Below are positions 54,611-63,089 of a stretch of DNA of 64,000 nucleotides, in pieces; position 1 is the stretch's first letter, and the number at the start of each line of letters is the position of its first letter. A program made the translations under genes and the position numbers. The stretch spans positions 1 through 64,000 of the forward strand of contig CANHDJ010000014.1 in assembly GCA_947459425.1 (NCBI GenBank), written 5' to 3'. A model generated the notes under the pieces. The model was not told the origin of the DNA and did not search any database. It saw nothing but the letters and a program-made list of their open reading frames with translations. The stretch is from Ignavibacteria bacterium. GTDB lineage: Bacteria; Bacteroidota; Ignavibacteria; Kapaibacteriales; UBA4661.

Positions 54611-56554
54611 ATGGCAAAAACACTCGGTAAATCCGGCAAAACCAAACGTTCAAAATCTCTGCCATTTTATCAAAACCCTCGATTTCATGCGCTATTTGTG
54701 GCTCTTGTTGCACTCGTAATGTACGGGCAGACGCTTCGTTTTGATTTCGTTATGGACGATAAAATGGTCATTACCGACCACAAGACCGTACAACAAGGCT
54801 TTGCGGGCATTCCGACACTTGTCACACAAGATTCCTTTGCGGGATTTGATGAAAACTACGACCGCGCTGGACAGCGCAAAACCTATCGCCCCGTGTCGTT
54901 TATTTCTTTTGCTATCGAAAAACAGCTTTTTGGCAACAATACCGTTCTTGCGCACGGCATAAACATTGCCCTCTACGCTCTGACATTGCTTGTTCTTCTC
55001 GCCTTGCTTCGTGCCGTGTTCGTTGGGGAAGATGCGCCTAACCCGCCGTTTCGGGTGTACAATTTTCCGCCGCTTTTCCCGCTTGCCGTCACACTGCTTT
55101 TCGCCGTTCATCCAATACATATCGCGGTTGTGACCAATATCAAAAGCCGCGATGAAATCTTCGCGTTGCTGTTTGTGTTATTGTCATTACGATTTTTGTT
55201 GCAATACATTCGCTTGGAAACCGCACAAAATCTTGCCTTGAGTCTTGTTTTTTTTTCATTGGCGCTCCTTTCTAAGGAAAGTGCGGTGCTGATGCTTCCT
55301 GTCGTGTGTGGTTTTGTCTATACCGTTACAAGTCTTGACATGAAGCGGTTTGTAAGGATTTGTGCGCCATTTTTTGTGGTGACGGTGCTGTTTTTAACAG
55401 TATGGTTTGGGTTGGTTGGGCGCGTAGAAGAGGGTTTGTATGCCTATAAACTCCATAACCCTTTTGTAGGTGCAACCTTTGCAGAGCGCATTGCTACGGG
55501 CATGATGACGTTGGGGCTGTATTGCTTGAAGGCAATTTTTCCCATTACGCTTTCCGAAGGATATACCTACAATGCACTGCCCGTGGTTTCTTGGATGGAT
55601 GTAAGAGTGATTGCGGGATTTCTGGCAACTTCTTCGTTGCTGGTTTTCGGGGTGATACGCTTTTTGCGACGAGACGTTATCGGCTTCTCTATTCTTGCTT
55701 TTTTTGCTGGTCTGGCGATAGCGTCGAATTTGGTCGTTTATGCCGGAAGTATGTTTGGCGACCGCTTCCTTTATACGCCCAGTCTTTTTGCGGTATTGGG
55801 CTTCGTATGGTTGCTTTTTGAGGCGTTTGGTGCAGTGAAAAATGGCGGTAAAAACTTCCGTTTTGCGCCTGTTATGGGAATTATTTTGGTGGTGGCAATG
55901 TTATATGCTGTGCGAGGTTTTATGCGCCTTCCCGATTGGAAAACGGATTATGCCCTTCTTCAGTCAGACCACCGCGCTACGCCGGAAAGTATGATGACCG
56001 CCCGCAACTATGCTTCCCAGCTTATTCTTCGCGCCGGAAACACGGAAAACGACACCGAACGCGGCATACTCCTTGATGAAGCCGAAGTCGTATTGGCGAG
56101 GGCTTTGGCAACAGATTCGACTGCCGACCCTGCCGTCTATGACCTTCAATCGCTTTCGGCATTGCAGCGTGGTGACTTTGCACGGGCGATTGCTCTGGAG
56201 AATCGCGCATTGGCGCTGGATTCCGCAACGCGCTTGGCGATTCATCGCAAGCCGATTTTTAAGCGTAATTTAGCCTCGGCTTTTGTTTCGCGGAGCGCAA
56301 AGAGCATTAACGAAGAGCGTTTTGCCGAAGCCGTTGACGATTTGAAAGTCGCATTGCAACTGAATCCCAACAATGAAAACGCCTACATCAATCTTGGAAT
56401 GATTTTCGGACGGCAAAAAGAGTACAAAAAGGCACTTGGCGCTTTCCAAGCCGCATACAAAGTGAATCCCGGCTCAAAAGTCGCCCAACAATATATTTTT
56501 CATATTCAGCAAGCATTAACAGAGGAAGAGGCAGAAAAACCTCGTACTCCTTAA
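54611..56554 (+). CDS. TMTC-like GT-C glycosyltransferase with TPR tail
   Basis: A 647-aa membrane protein with about ten membrane segments and a soluble C-terminus. The first loop 'LRFDFVMDDKMVITDHKTVQ' carries the acidic pair typical of lipid-sugar-dependent GT-C enzymes, and 'YRPVSFISFAIEKQLFG' and 'HPIHIAVVTNIKSRDEIFAL' match the TMTC O-mannosyltransferase family. Residues about 480-640 form tetratricopeptide repeats ('NENAYINLGMIFGRQKEYKK') that could bind the protein acceptor. It may glycosylate exported proteins, but the sugar cannot be stated. Confidence 0.82.
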   Translation: MAKTLGKSGKTKRSKSLPFYQNPRFHALFVALVALVMYGQTLRFDFVMDDKMVITDHKTVQQGFAGIPTLVTQDSFAGFDENYDRAGQRKTYRPVSFISFAIEKQLFGNNTVLAHGINIALYALTLLVLLALLRAVFVGEDAPNPPFRVYNFPPLFPLAVTLLFAVHPIHIAVVTNIKSRDEIFALLFVLLSLRFLLQYIRLETAQNLALSLVFFSLALLSKESAVLMLPVVCGFVYTVTSLDMKRFVRICAPFFVVTVLFLTVWFGLVGRVEEGLYAYKLHNPFVGATFAERIATGMMTLGLYCLKAIFPITLSEGYTYNALPVVSWMDVRVIAGFLATSSLLVFGVIRFLRRDVIGFSILAFFAGLAIASNLVVYAGSMFGDRFLYTPSLFAVLGFVWLLFEAFGAVKNGGKNFRFAPVMGIILVVAMLYAVRGFMRLPDWKTDYALLQSDHRATPESMMTARNYASQLILRAGNTENDTERGILLDEAEVVLARALATDSTADPAVYDLQSLSALQRGDFARAIALENRALALDSATRLAIHRKPIFKRNLASAFVSRSAKSINEERFAEAVDDLKVALQLNPNNENAYINLGMIFGRQKEYKKALGAFQAAYKVNPGSKVAQQYIFHIQQALTEEEAEKPRTP

Positions 56555-56613
56555 TAGCTCGCACATAAAAACACGTTCATTCTTCTATTTTTTTACATCA
56601 ATTCCCAATCACT

Positions 56614-57147
56614 ATGAATAAGCAAGTTTTGGAAGGTTTGAACAAGCAACTCAATATGGAGTTTGCTTCGGCGTATGTCTATTTGGCAATGTCGTCATAC
56701 TTTGAAAGCATAGATTTAGAGGGCTTTTCCGATTGGTTTAAGGTTAAAGCGCATGAAGAAATGTTCCATGCCATGAAAATTTATGATTATATCGGCGATC
56801 GGCGTGGGAAACGTGATTTGAGCGCTATCGGGCTGCCCGTCAAGACGTGGAAATCTCCTGCTGCTGCTGCTGAGGATGCGTACAAGCACGAATGTAAGGT
56901 TTCTGCGTCCATTCACAACGTCATTGATATTGCGCGTCAGCACAAAGACCATTCGACCGAAGCCTTTTTGCATTGGTTTGTCATTGAGCAAATCGAAGAA
57001 GAAGCGGAAGCCGACCGTATTTTGCAAAAAGTGAAAATGGTTGCCGAAAATCCCGGTGGTATGTTCATGTTGGACAATTACATGGCTGAACGTGCGAAGG
57101 TAGATGCCGCAAAAGTTGGCACAGAGTCTGGTGGCGAGGAAGAATAA
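56614..57147 (+). CDS. ftnA: Non-heme bacterial ferritin
   Basis: A 177-aa ferritin monomer; 24 copies form an iron-storage shell. Ferroxidase ligands are visible at E16, E49, H52 and E93, with 'KAHEEMFHAMKIYDYIGDR' around the second helix and Q126 in 'WFVIEQIEEEAE'. The acidic tail 'GTESGGEEE' is an extension. Its leader is pyrimidine-rich without a Shine-Dalgarno; a half-copy of the 15-mer seen at 3149 lies about 40 nt upstream. A strong hairpin follows the gene. Confidence 0.95.
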   Translation: MNKQVLEGLNKQLNMEFASAYVYLAMSSYFESIDLEGFSDWFKVKAHEEMFHAMKIYDYIGDRRGKRDLSAIGLPVKTWKSPAAAAEDAYKHECKVSASIHNVIDIARQHKDHSTEAFLHWFVIEQIEEEAEADRILQKVKMVAENPGGMFMLDNYMAERAKVDAAKVGTESGGEEE

Positions 57148-57169
57148 TGTTCAGTATAATCCCGTGTAA

Positions 57170-57201
57170 CCCGCTCTACACCGAAAAAGGCGTAGAGCGG
57201 G
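57170..57201. repeat. 13-bp hairpin downstream of ftnA
   Basis: Stem 57170-57182/57189-57201 with one mismatch and loop GAAAAA. There is no T-run, so it is not a standard terminator. TTCAG occurs 20 nt before it, as in the cloverleaf family, so it may be a decayed copy. Confidence 0.6.
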
Positions 57202-57276
57202 AATACGCAATGGTTCTTCGCAGTCAATAGTTAATCTCAATTCTCAACTTTCCTCGTTTTTCTCTCCAAAAGCCGC

Positions 57277-58167
57277 ATGAACACACGCAACAAAGGTATT
57301 ATTCTCGCCGGAGGAAGCGGAACGCGCCTCTATCCGCTCACGTCGCTTTTTAGCAAACAGCTTCAACCAATTTATGACAAGCCGATGATTTATTATCCGC
57401 TTGCAACGCTGATGTTAGCTGGTATTCGGGATGTTCTTATTATTTCCACACCCATCGACACACCCAATTTCGAGCGGCTTTTGGGCGACGGAAAACAGTG
57501 GGGCGTGAATATCCAATACAAGGTACAACCGGAGCCGAAGGGTATTGCTCAGGCATTTATTTACGGACGAGAGTTTATCGGTAACGACCAAGTGTGCTTG
57601 ATATTAGGCGATAATCTTTTTTATGGGAAACTCAATTTTTTGCGTCAGGCGCTTACTGCCAACGTCGGCGGCACAATTTTTGGTTATCCGGTCAATGACC
57701 CGGAGCGCTATGGAGTCGTCGAATTTGGCGCAGATAAGCGGGTTTTGAGCATTGAGGAAAAACCGAAAAAACCGAAGTCGAATTATGCCGTACCGGGGCT
57801 GTACGTCTATTCATCGGATGTTTGCGATATTGCCGCCAATCTTGAGCCAAGCCCACGCGGAGAACTTGAAATCACGGACATCAACAACACGTATTTGCGG
57901 CAAGACCGTCTGCACGTCGAGGTAATGGGGCGCGGACTGGCGTGGTTAGACACCGGCACACCAAAAAGCCTTTTGGAAGCGAGTATGTTTATTCATACGA
58001 TTGAAGAGCGACAGGGCTATAAAATCGCGTGTTTGGAGGAGATTGCTTTGCAACAGGGTTTTCTTACGCCCGAAGAATGGCTGCAAACCATCCAGCGCCT
58101 TCCCAAAAGTCCATATAAAGATTATTGCTTGCGTATTTTTGAAGAGTTTCGCGGGCAGCATTTGTGA
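57277..58167 (+). CDS. rmlA: Glucose-1-phosphate thymidylyltransferase
   Basis: A 296-aa nucleotidyltransferase that makes dTDP-glucose, the first step of dTDP-deoxysugar synthesis. 'GIILAGGSGTRLYPLTSLFS' at the N-terminus binds dTTP, and 'KQLQPIYDKPMIYYPLATLM', 'LILGDNLFYG' and 'VEVMGRGLAWLDTGTPKSLL' are RmlA signatures. Length is typical. It stands apart from rmlB (39 kb) and the RmlC-like cupin (12.5 kb); rmlD was not seen. Confidence 0.96.
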   Translation: MNTRNKGIILAGGSGTRLYPLTSLFSKQLQPIYDKPMIYYPLATLMLAGIRDVLIISTPIDTPNFERLLGDGKQWGVNIQYKVQPEPKGIAQAFIYGREFIGNDQVCLILGDNLFYGKLNFLRQALTANVGGTIFGYPVNDPERYGVVEFGADKRVLSIEEKPKKPKSNYAVPGLYVYSSDVCDIAANLEPSPRGELEITDINNTYLRQDRLHVEVMGRGLAWLDTGTPKSLLEASMFIHTIEERQGYKIACLEEIALQQGFLTPEEWLQTIQRLPKSPYKDYCLRIFEEFRGQHL

Positions 58168-58305
58168 TGTACTCTGCTTCCATTGCATATTCGCCAGCGC
58201 TTTTCAGGGTCTCCTTACCTGAAGTTACGAAGGAGTTTTTCGACTTTCTTCAGTACAAGTTTCAGTTGTTTTTTTGTAGAGTTTCAAAAAATGTTGTTTA
58301 CCAAC

Positions 58306-58317
58306 CAAACGTTTGGT
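58306..58317. promoter_or_regulatory. Putative TetR operator
   Basis: Perfect 12-bp palindrome CCAAACGTTTGG, 28 bp before the tetR start. Position and symmetry suggest autoregulation by the TetR-family protein that follows, possibly also controlling the thioesterase and fabF genes. Confidence 0.6.
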
Positions 58318-58345
58318 AAATTTGTGTAACATTCAAAAACACACT

Positions 58346-58906
58346 ATGCCTCTTCAAAAAATAACCCGTGAAGAAATTGTCAGCAAATGTGTCGAGCGCT
58401 TTCGGACGCATGGCTTTCATCGAACAACCATGAACGATCTTGCCGAAGTTTGTGGCTTACAGAAAGGCAGTTTTTATCATTATTTCACCTGCAAAGACGA
58501 GATTTTGCAGGAAGGCTTGGTGCAGACCCGCGATTATTTTGCCGAAAAAATTTTCACGATAGGATATGACAACGCTGTTATGCCTGAGAAGCGCATGAAA
58601 CAGATGCTAGAAGAGCATATCGCCATTATGTTGCGTGGCAATGGCGGTTGTCTGATAGCCAATATCACCGCAGAGGCGCTCAATGCTATGCCCGACGTTG
58701 CGCCGCTTTTGCGAGAAATAAGCGACCAGTGGCACGCCGCGTTGACGCATATTCTCCGCACACGCCGCGACGTGGAAGCAGCACGAGAGCTTGCGTGGTG
58801 CATTATGCAGGACATCGAAGGCGCGGTAATGCTTTGTCGCCTATATGACACGACACAATTCGCAACACAAGCAGTAGAGCGCTCTTTAGCCTACTGCTCT
58901 GGTTGA
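58346..58906 (+). CDS. TetR/AcrR-family regulator
   Basis: A 186-aa repressor from the ATG at 58346. The N-terminal helix-turn-helix is clear: 'IVSKCVERFRTHGFHRTTMN' then 'DLAEVCGLQKGSFYHYFTCK'. The C-terminal ligand domain is of the TetR_C type seen in regulators of acyl-CoA or efflux genes ('GNGGCLIANITAEALNAMPD'). The thioesterase and fabF genes follow within 30 nt each, which suggests control of acyl-chain metabolism. Ligand unknown. Confidence 0.9.
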   Translation: MPLQKITREEIVSKCVERFRTHGFHRTTMNDLAEVCGLQKGSFYHYFTCKDEILQEGLVQTRDYFAEKIFTIGYDNAVMPEKRMKQMLEEHIAIMLRGNGGCLIANITAEALNAMPDVAPLLREISDQWHAALTHILRTRRDVEAARELAWCIMQDIEGAVMLCRLYDTTQFATQAVERSLAYCSG

Positions 58907-58933
58907 TTGTTTCTTACTATTTCATCGCAATAA

Positions 58934-59422
58934 ATGACACCAGAACAGACAGAATCCGCATCCAATCCCGTTTTGGAGTATTTTCGCTCACTTGTCGGGC
59001 AGGGTTTTGAGGACAAAAGCCTTTCTCCATTTGGCAGGTGGCTTGCCGGAACGCTGACGGCTGTTGATGTTGGGACACTTGAGGTCGAATTTACGGTGCG
59101 CCCGGAAATGCTCAATCCAGCCGGAACATTTCATGGTGGCGTTGTTGCCGCGCTGATGGACGATACCATTGGGGCAACAATTTTCATCCTTGGCAAGAAA
59201 AACTTTTTTACATCTGTAAATCTTGTTGTAGATTACTTCGCTCCGGCAAAAGTGGGTGAGCGCGTTATCGCAAAAACAGCGATTATCAAGGAAGGAGCAA
59301 AAATTATCAACGCGCAGTGCGAGGTGTGGAATCACGAGCGCAAGCGCCTTTTAGCACGAGGTACGACGAATTTGATGAGAATTGATACCGTCGTACCGGT
59401 GGCAGCAGCAATTAACGATTAA
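58934..59422 (+). CDS. PaaI-like hotdog thioesterase
   Basis: A 162-aa single hotdog-fold protein. 'PAGTFHGGVVAALMDDTIGA' holds the H-G-G active-site motif and the acidic residue on the following helix, as in PaaI/YbdB-type acyl-CoA thioesterases. The C-terminal strands 'VNLVVDYFAPAKVGERVIAK' complete the fold. It starts 27 nt after tetR and ends 30 nt before fabF, so it is probably part of the same transcript and may release acyl or aryl groups from CoA. Confidence 0.88.
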   Translation: MTPEQTESASNPVLEYFRSLVGQGFEDKSLSPFGRWLAGTLTAVDVGTLEVEFTVRPEMLNPAGTFHGGVVAALMDDTIGATIFILGKKNFFTSVNLVVDYFAPAKVGERVIAKTAIIKEGAKIINAQCEVWNHERKRLLARGTTNLMRIDTVVPVAAAIND

Positions 59423-59452
59423 AATCTTTTTGTTATCTCATTGTTCAGGATT

Positions 59453-60700
59453 ATGCAACGTAAAACTATTGTAATTAGCGGCATTGGCGCAATCACTCCC
59501 ATCGGAGAAGGCGTAGATGCTTACTGGGAAGGCTTACTCGCTGGCAAAAGCGGCGCTGTGCCTATTTCCGGCTTCGACACCGCCGACTATGACTGCAAGT
59601 TTGCCTGTGAAGTGCGAAATTTTGATGCGACAAAATACCTCGACCGCAAGTCATTAAGCCGCCTTGATAAATACTGTCAATTCGGTATCATCGCGGCAGA
59701 AATGGCAATGAAAGACGCGAAATTTCACCTACCCGATATGGATACGACGCGCATTGGCGTTGTCTTTGGCTCCGGTATTGGTGGGATGATTTCCTACGAT
59801 GCGCAGTTTCGCGGCTATATGGCTGCCGGTCCACGCCGCGTTAGCCCGTTCTTTGTACCGCAGATGATTCCCGATATGGCTGCCGGCATGATTTCCATCC
59901 GTAACAACCTTCGCGGACCGAATTATGCCACCGTTTCGGCGTGTGCGACCTCTCTCCACGCCATGATTGATGCCTACATGATTTTGAATCACGGCATGGC
60001 AGATATGATGATTTGTGGTGGCGCGGAAGCATCCATTACGCCGATGGCAATCGCGGGTTTTGGCAATATGCAAGCGCTTTCCACCCGCAACGATAGCCCA
60101 GAAACCGCTTCCCGTCCTTACGATAAAGACCGCGATGGTTTTGTGATGGGCGAAGGCGCAGGAGCATTTGTTGTCGAAACGCTCGAATCGGCACAAGCAC
60201 GGGGAGCGCATATTTACGCTGAAATCGCCGGAGTCGGCATGACGGCTGATGCGCACCATATGACCGCTCCACATCCCGAAGGTGAAGGCGCTCTTCGTGC
60301 GATGCAAATGGCAATGAATGGCGCTGGTATTACGGCGCAGCAACTTGATTATATCAACACGCACGGCACATCCACGCCGCTCGGCGATGTTGCTGAAATC
60401 ACGTCCATCAAAAAACTGTATGCCGAAAATACCGATGCACTCAGCAAGGTAAATATCAGTTCAACGAAGTCCATGACGGGGCATTTGTTGGGCGCTGCCG
60501 GGGCGATTGAATCTATCGCCTGTGTGAAGGCAATACAACATCAAATCGTACCGCCGACGATCAATGTTTTTAATCAAGATGAGCGCATTGATGTCAATGT
60601 CACGCCGAATAAGCCGCAAGAACGCTCCATTTCTTACGTTCTCAATAACGGTTTTGGCTTCGGTGGACACAATGCGACGTTGATTTTTAAGAAAATCTAA
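59453..60700 (+). CDS. fabF: Beta-ketoacyl-ACP synthase II
   Basis: A 415-aa condensing enzyme of fatty acid elongation. The catalytic triad is visible: C164 in '[11 protein letters not shown]', H304 in '[12 protein letters not shown]' and H344 in '[11 protein letters not shown]', with K339 nearby. Start at 59453 ('[19 protein letters not shown]') is the family start. It uses malonyl-ACP to extend acyl-ACP. It is the last gene of the tetR-thioesterase-fabF run and ends before a bidirectional terminator. An acyl carrier protein gene, often next to fabF, is absent. Confidence 0.96.
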   Translation: MQRKTIVISGIGAITPIGEGVDAYWEGLLAGKSGAVPISGFDTADYDCKFACEVRNFDATKYLDRKSLSRLDKYCQFGIIAAEMAMKDAKFHLPDMDTTRIGVVFGSGIGGMISYDAQFRGYMAAGPRRVSPFFVPQMIPDMAAGMISIRNNLRGPNYATVSACATSLHAMIDAYMILNHGMADMMICGGAEASITPMAIAGFGNMQALSTRNDSPETASRPYDKDRDGFVMGEGAGAFVVETLESAQARGAHIYAEIAGVGMTADAHHMTAPHPEGEGALRAMQMAMNGAGITAQQLDYINTHGTSTPLGDVAEITSIKKLYAENTDALSKVNISSTKSMTGHLLGAAGAIESIACVKAIQHQIVPPTINVFNQDERIDVNVTPNKPQERSISYVLNNGFGFGGHNATLIFKKI

Positions 60701-60732
60701 ACTGAGCGGCAACGTATCTGCCGAATAACAAT

Positions 60733-60768
60733 AATGCCAAGAACAGTATTCGTACCGTTCTTGGCATT
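60733..60768. terminator. Terminator between converging fabF and HdrD-like genes
   Basis: Perfect 12-bp stem AATGCCAAGAAC/GTTCTTGGCATT (60733-60744/60757-60768) followed by a T-rich stretch on the plus strand and preceded by an A-rich one, so it can serve both strands. Confidence 0.8.
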
Positions 60769-60802
60769 GTTCTTATTGTTTGGTCTGGCGGGAGTACCAG
60801 CG

Positions 60803-62908
60803 TTAATTTTTTACCGCATCCAGCAAAATTTCGGATACATCGCGGACGTTGACATCATCCACTCTGCCTTTGTCCTTCACGCCATCATTCATCATCGTCA
60901 TACAAAACGGACAGTTCACGGCAATAGTGTTTGCGCCTGTTGCAAGGAGTTCTTCGGTGCGCTCAATATTGACACGCTTGCCGTCGTGTTCTTCCATAAA
61001 CATCCGTCCGCCGCCCGCACCGCAACAGAAGCCTTTGTCTTTGCTGCGTCCGGGATTGATAACCTTCAAGCCGGGAATGTCGGTCAACATAGCGCGTGGA
61101 GCCTCATATTCGTTGTTGTAGCGCCCTAAATAACACGAATCGTGGTAGGCAACAGCCGACGAGGAAACATTCTTGCCCGCAATCTTCAGTTTGCCCGATG
61201 CGGTCAAATCCTGAATAAATTGGGTGTGATGGAAAACTTCGTAATTGCCGCCGAATTGCGGATAATCGTTTTTCAGCGTATTGAGGCAGTGCGGACACGT
61301 CGTGACGATTTTTTGGACGTTGTAGCCGTTCATCGTTTCGACGTTCATTTTCACCAGCATATCGGCAAGGTACTCATTGCCGGAACGCCGAGCCGGATCG
61401 CCGGTACATTTTTCTTCCGAACCCAAAATGCGGTATTTCACACCCGCAATGTCCATCAACTCCGCAAATGCTTTCGTAACCCGCTTTGCGCGGTCATCGT
61501 AGCTTCCGGCGCAGCCAACCCAGAACAGCACGTCCATTTCCGGGTCGTCGGCGACCGTTTTGACGTTTGTGCCTTCTGTCCAATCGGCACGCTCTGAGGG
61601 CGAAAATGCCCATGGCGTAAAGCTATTTTCCATATTGCCAAATGCCGGTTGTACTTCTGGCGGGAAATTCGCTTCCATCAGCACAAGCGAGCGGCGCATT
61701 TCCACAATCGCCGGAACGTGTTCAATCATCACGGGGCATTCTTGTTGGCAAGCGCCGCAGGTAGTACATTGCCAGAGCGCCTCGACGGGGATATACTCAC
61801 CGATAAGGGGCTTTTGCCATGTTGCTTGTTCATCTGTTGTGAGAATTTTTTCAAACACTGCTTGCCCCATTTCTCCAGCTTCTTCGGGCTTTTTCCCTTT
61901 TGCCAAAAGCGTGGCAGATTCTTTTTCTTCCGCCGAACCGCCATTTTTGCTAAAAGCATCGAACTTCAGCATAAGTGGTGCTTTGTCCATGGTGCGGTCG
62001 TGAATAGCGACGATGATGGCGCGTGGGTCAAGCACTTTGCCTGTTTGGTTTGCTGGGCAAACGCTGGTGCAGCGCCCGCAGTGCGTACAGGTGTAGCCGT
62101 CCAAAAGCGTTTTCCACGTAAAATCCTCAATATCGCTTGCGCCGAATTTTTCTGCGCCTTCTTCCTCGAAGTTGATCGGTTTGAGGCTGTTTGGATAGGA
62201 TAAATTGCCAAAGAATGTGTTGGGAAGCGAGGTCAGAACGTGCAGGTGCTTAGAATACGGCAGATAGTTCATAAACCCGAAAACGAGAACCATATGCGCC
62301 CAGAAAAACACCTCGAAAATGAGGTGTGCTGCGCCTTGTGGAATAATTGTTGCAATGGCGCTGGCAAACGGACGCACCGCCCACGAAAAATCTGCGCCAA
62401 GGCTGATACGAGCAGAGTTTTGCAGCAAAATCGAAGTCACAATGCTGAAAATCGTAATGAGAATCAATCCCGCTTCTACTTTTTCGCCCTCAACCTGAAG
62501 ACGCGGTACTTTCGTCACATAGCGTCGCCAGAGTGCCGCCAGCGTGAGCAGCATAATCAAGCCGCAAAAGACATCAACCAAAATGGTGATACCAGAATAC
62601 AGTGGTCCCAGAAAATTCAGCGACCAGCCGTCATGCAAACCTTCCAAGATACCTTCTGTTGCCGATGCCAGCAAAATAAGAAAGCCCCAAAATACGCCCG
62701 CATGGATGGGTCCGGCGACTTTGTCGCGTAAAATTTTGCTTTGCCCAAAACCAACTTTGAGCAAAAGCCAGAGTCGCGCCGGAATATTGTCCAAGCGATT
62801 TTCGGGTTTGCCGAGTTGGAGATAGGAAATAAGCCGCCGCACATTGAAAACAATGCCGCCAAAAGCCGCCAGCATCACTAGCAGAAACACGATGTTTTTG
62901 ATGCCCAT
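60803..62908 (-). CDS. Membrane-anchored HdrD/GlcF-like Fe-S oxidoreductase
   Basis: A 701-aa fusion. The first 230 residues form a cytochrome b/NarI-like membrane domain with about six helices and conserved histidines ('GPIHAGVFWGFLILLASATE', 'FEVFFWAHMVLVFGF'). Two 4Fe-4S clusters follow: 'CTHCGRCTSVCP' near residue 276 and 'CTTCGACQQECP' near 380. Two CCG domains lie in the last third ('FWVGCAGSYDDRAKRV', 'GFCCGAGGGRMFMEE'). Such proteins pass electrons between quinones and soluble partners, as in electron-bifurcating or Etf-linked chains. AAGGAG precedes the start. No Etf genes are beside it. Confidence 0.9.
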   Translation of the reverse strand: MGIKNIVFLLVMLAAFGGIVFNVRRLISYLQLGKPENRLDNIPARLWLLLKVGFGQSKILRDKVAGPIHAGVFWGFLILLASATEGILEGLHDGWSLNFLGPLYSGITILVDVFCGLIMLLTLAALWRRYVTKVPRLQVEGEKVEAGLILITIFSIVTSILLQNSARISLGADFSWAVRPFASAIATIIPQGAAHLIFEVFFWAHMVLVFGFMNYLPYSKHLHVLTSLPNTFFGNLSYPNSLKPINFEEEGAEKFGASDIEDFTWKTLLDGYTCTHCGRCTSVCPANQTGKVLDPRAIIVAIHDRTMDKAPLMLKFDAFSKNGGSAEEKESATLLAKGKKPEEAGEMGQAVFEKILTTDEQATWQKPLIGEYIPVEALWQCTTCGACQQECPVMIEHVPAIVEMRRSLVLMEANFPPEVQPAFGNMENSFTPWAFSPSERADWTEGTNVKTVADDPEMDVLFWVGCAGSYDDRAKRVTKAFAELMDIAGVKYRILGSEEKCTGDPARRSGNEYLADMLVKMNVETMNGYNVQKIVTTCPHCLNTLKNDYPQFGGNYEVFHHTQFIQDLTASGKLKIAGKNVSSSAVAYHDSCYLGRYNNEYEAPRAMLTDIPGLKVINPGRSKDKGFCCGAGGGRMFMEEHDGKRVNIERTEELLATGANTIAVNCPFCMTMMNDGVKDKGRVDDVNVRDVSEILLDAVKN

Positions 62909-62953
62909 GGTTGAACTCCTTGTTTAGTTTTTGGTTATTGGTTGTTAGTTTTT

Positions 62954-63075
62954 GGTTCAGTGTTGAACGAGGGTCTGCCTTCTTAGGCAGGCTCTCAATT
63001 CTGAAGGGTATATCACGTGCTATGCGGCACTATACCGAGAGCCTTGCTAAGAAGCAAGACCCTCGTGCCTGACCA
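62954..63075. repeat. Cloverleaf palindromic repeat, copy C
   Basis: Outer stem ACGAGGGTCT/AGACCCTCGT (62967-62976/63057-63066), with TGGTTCAG and CTGACCA pairing at the edges (62953-62960/63069-63075, one bulge). Arm 1 CTGCCT-TCTT-AGGCAG (62975-62990) is identical to copy B. The central arm GGCTCTC/GAGAGCC (62990-62996/63037-63043) carries GGTATA/TATACC and GTGC/GCAC. Arm 3 CTTGCT-AAGA-AGCAAG (63043-63058) changes one base pair against copy B. It lies between the Uma2 gene and the HdrD-like gene. Confidence 0.86.
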
Positions 63076-63089
63076 GTTTTATCCCTTCT

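Noticed and set aside
53580-54645. Long hydrophobic and alanine/valine-rich open frames on the minus strand, and an N/K-rich frame on the plus strand
   Set aside because: They are mirror images of the low-complexity Q/E/R tandem-repeat region of the lipoprotein gene and have no start signals or recognisable domains.
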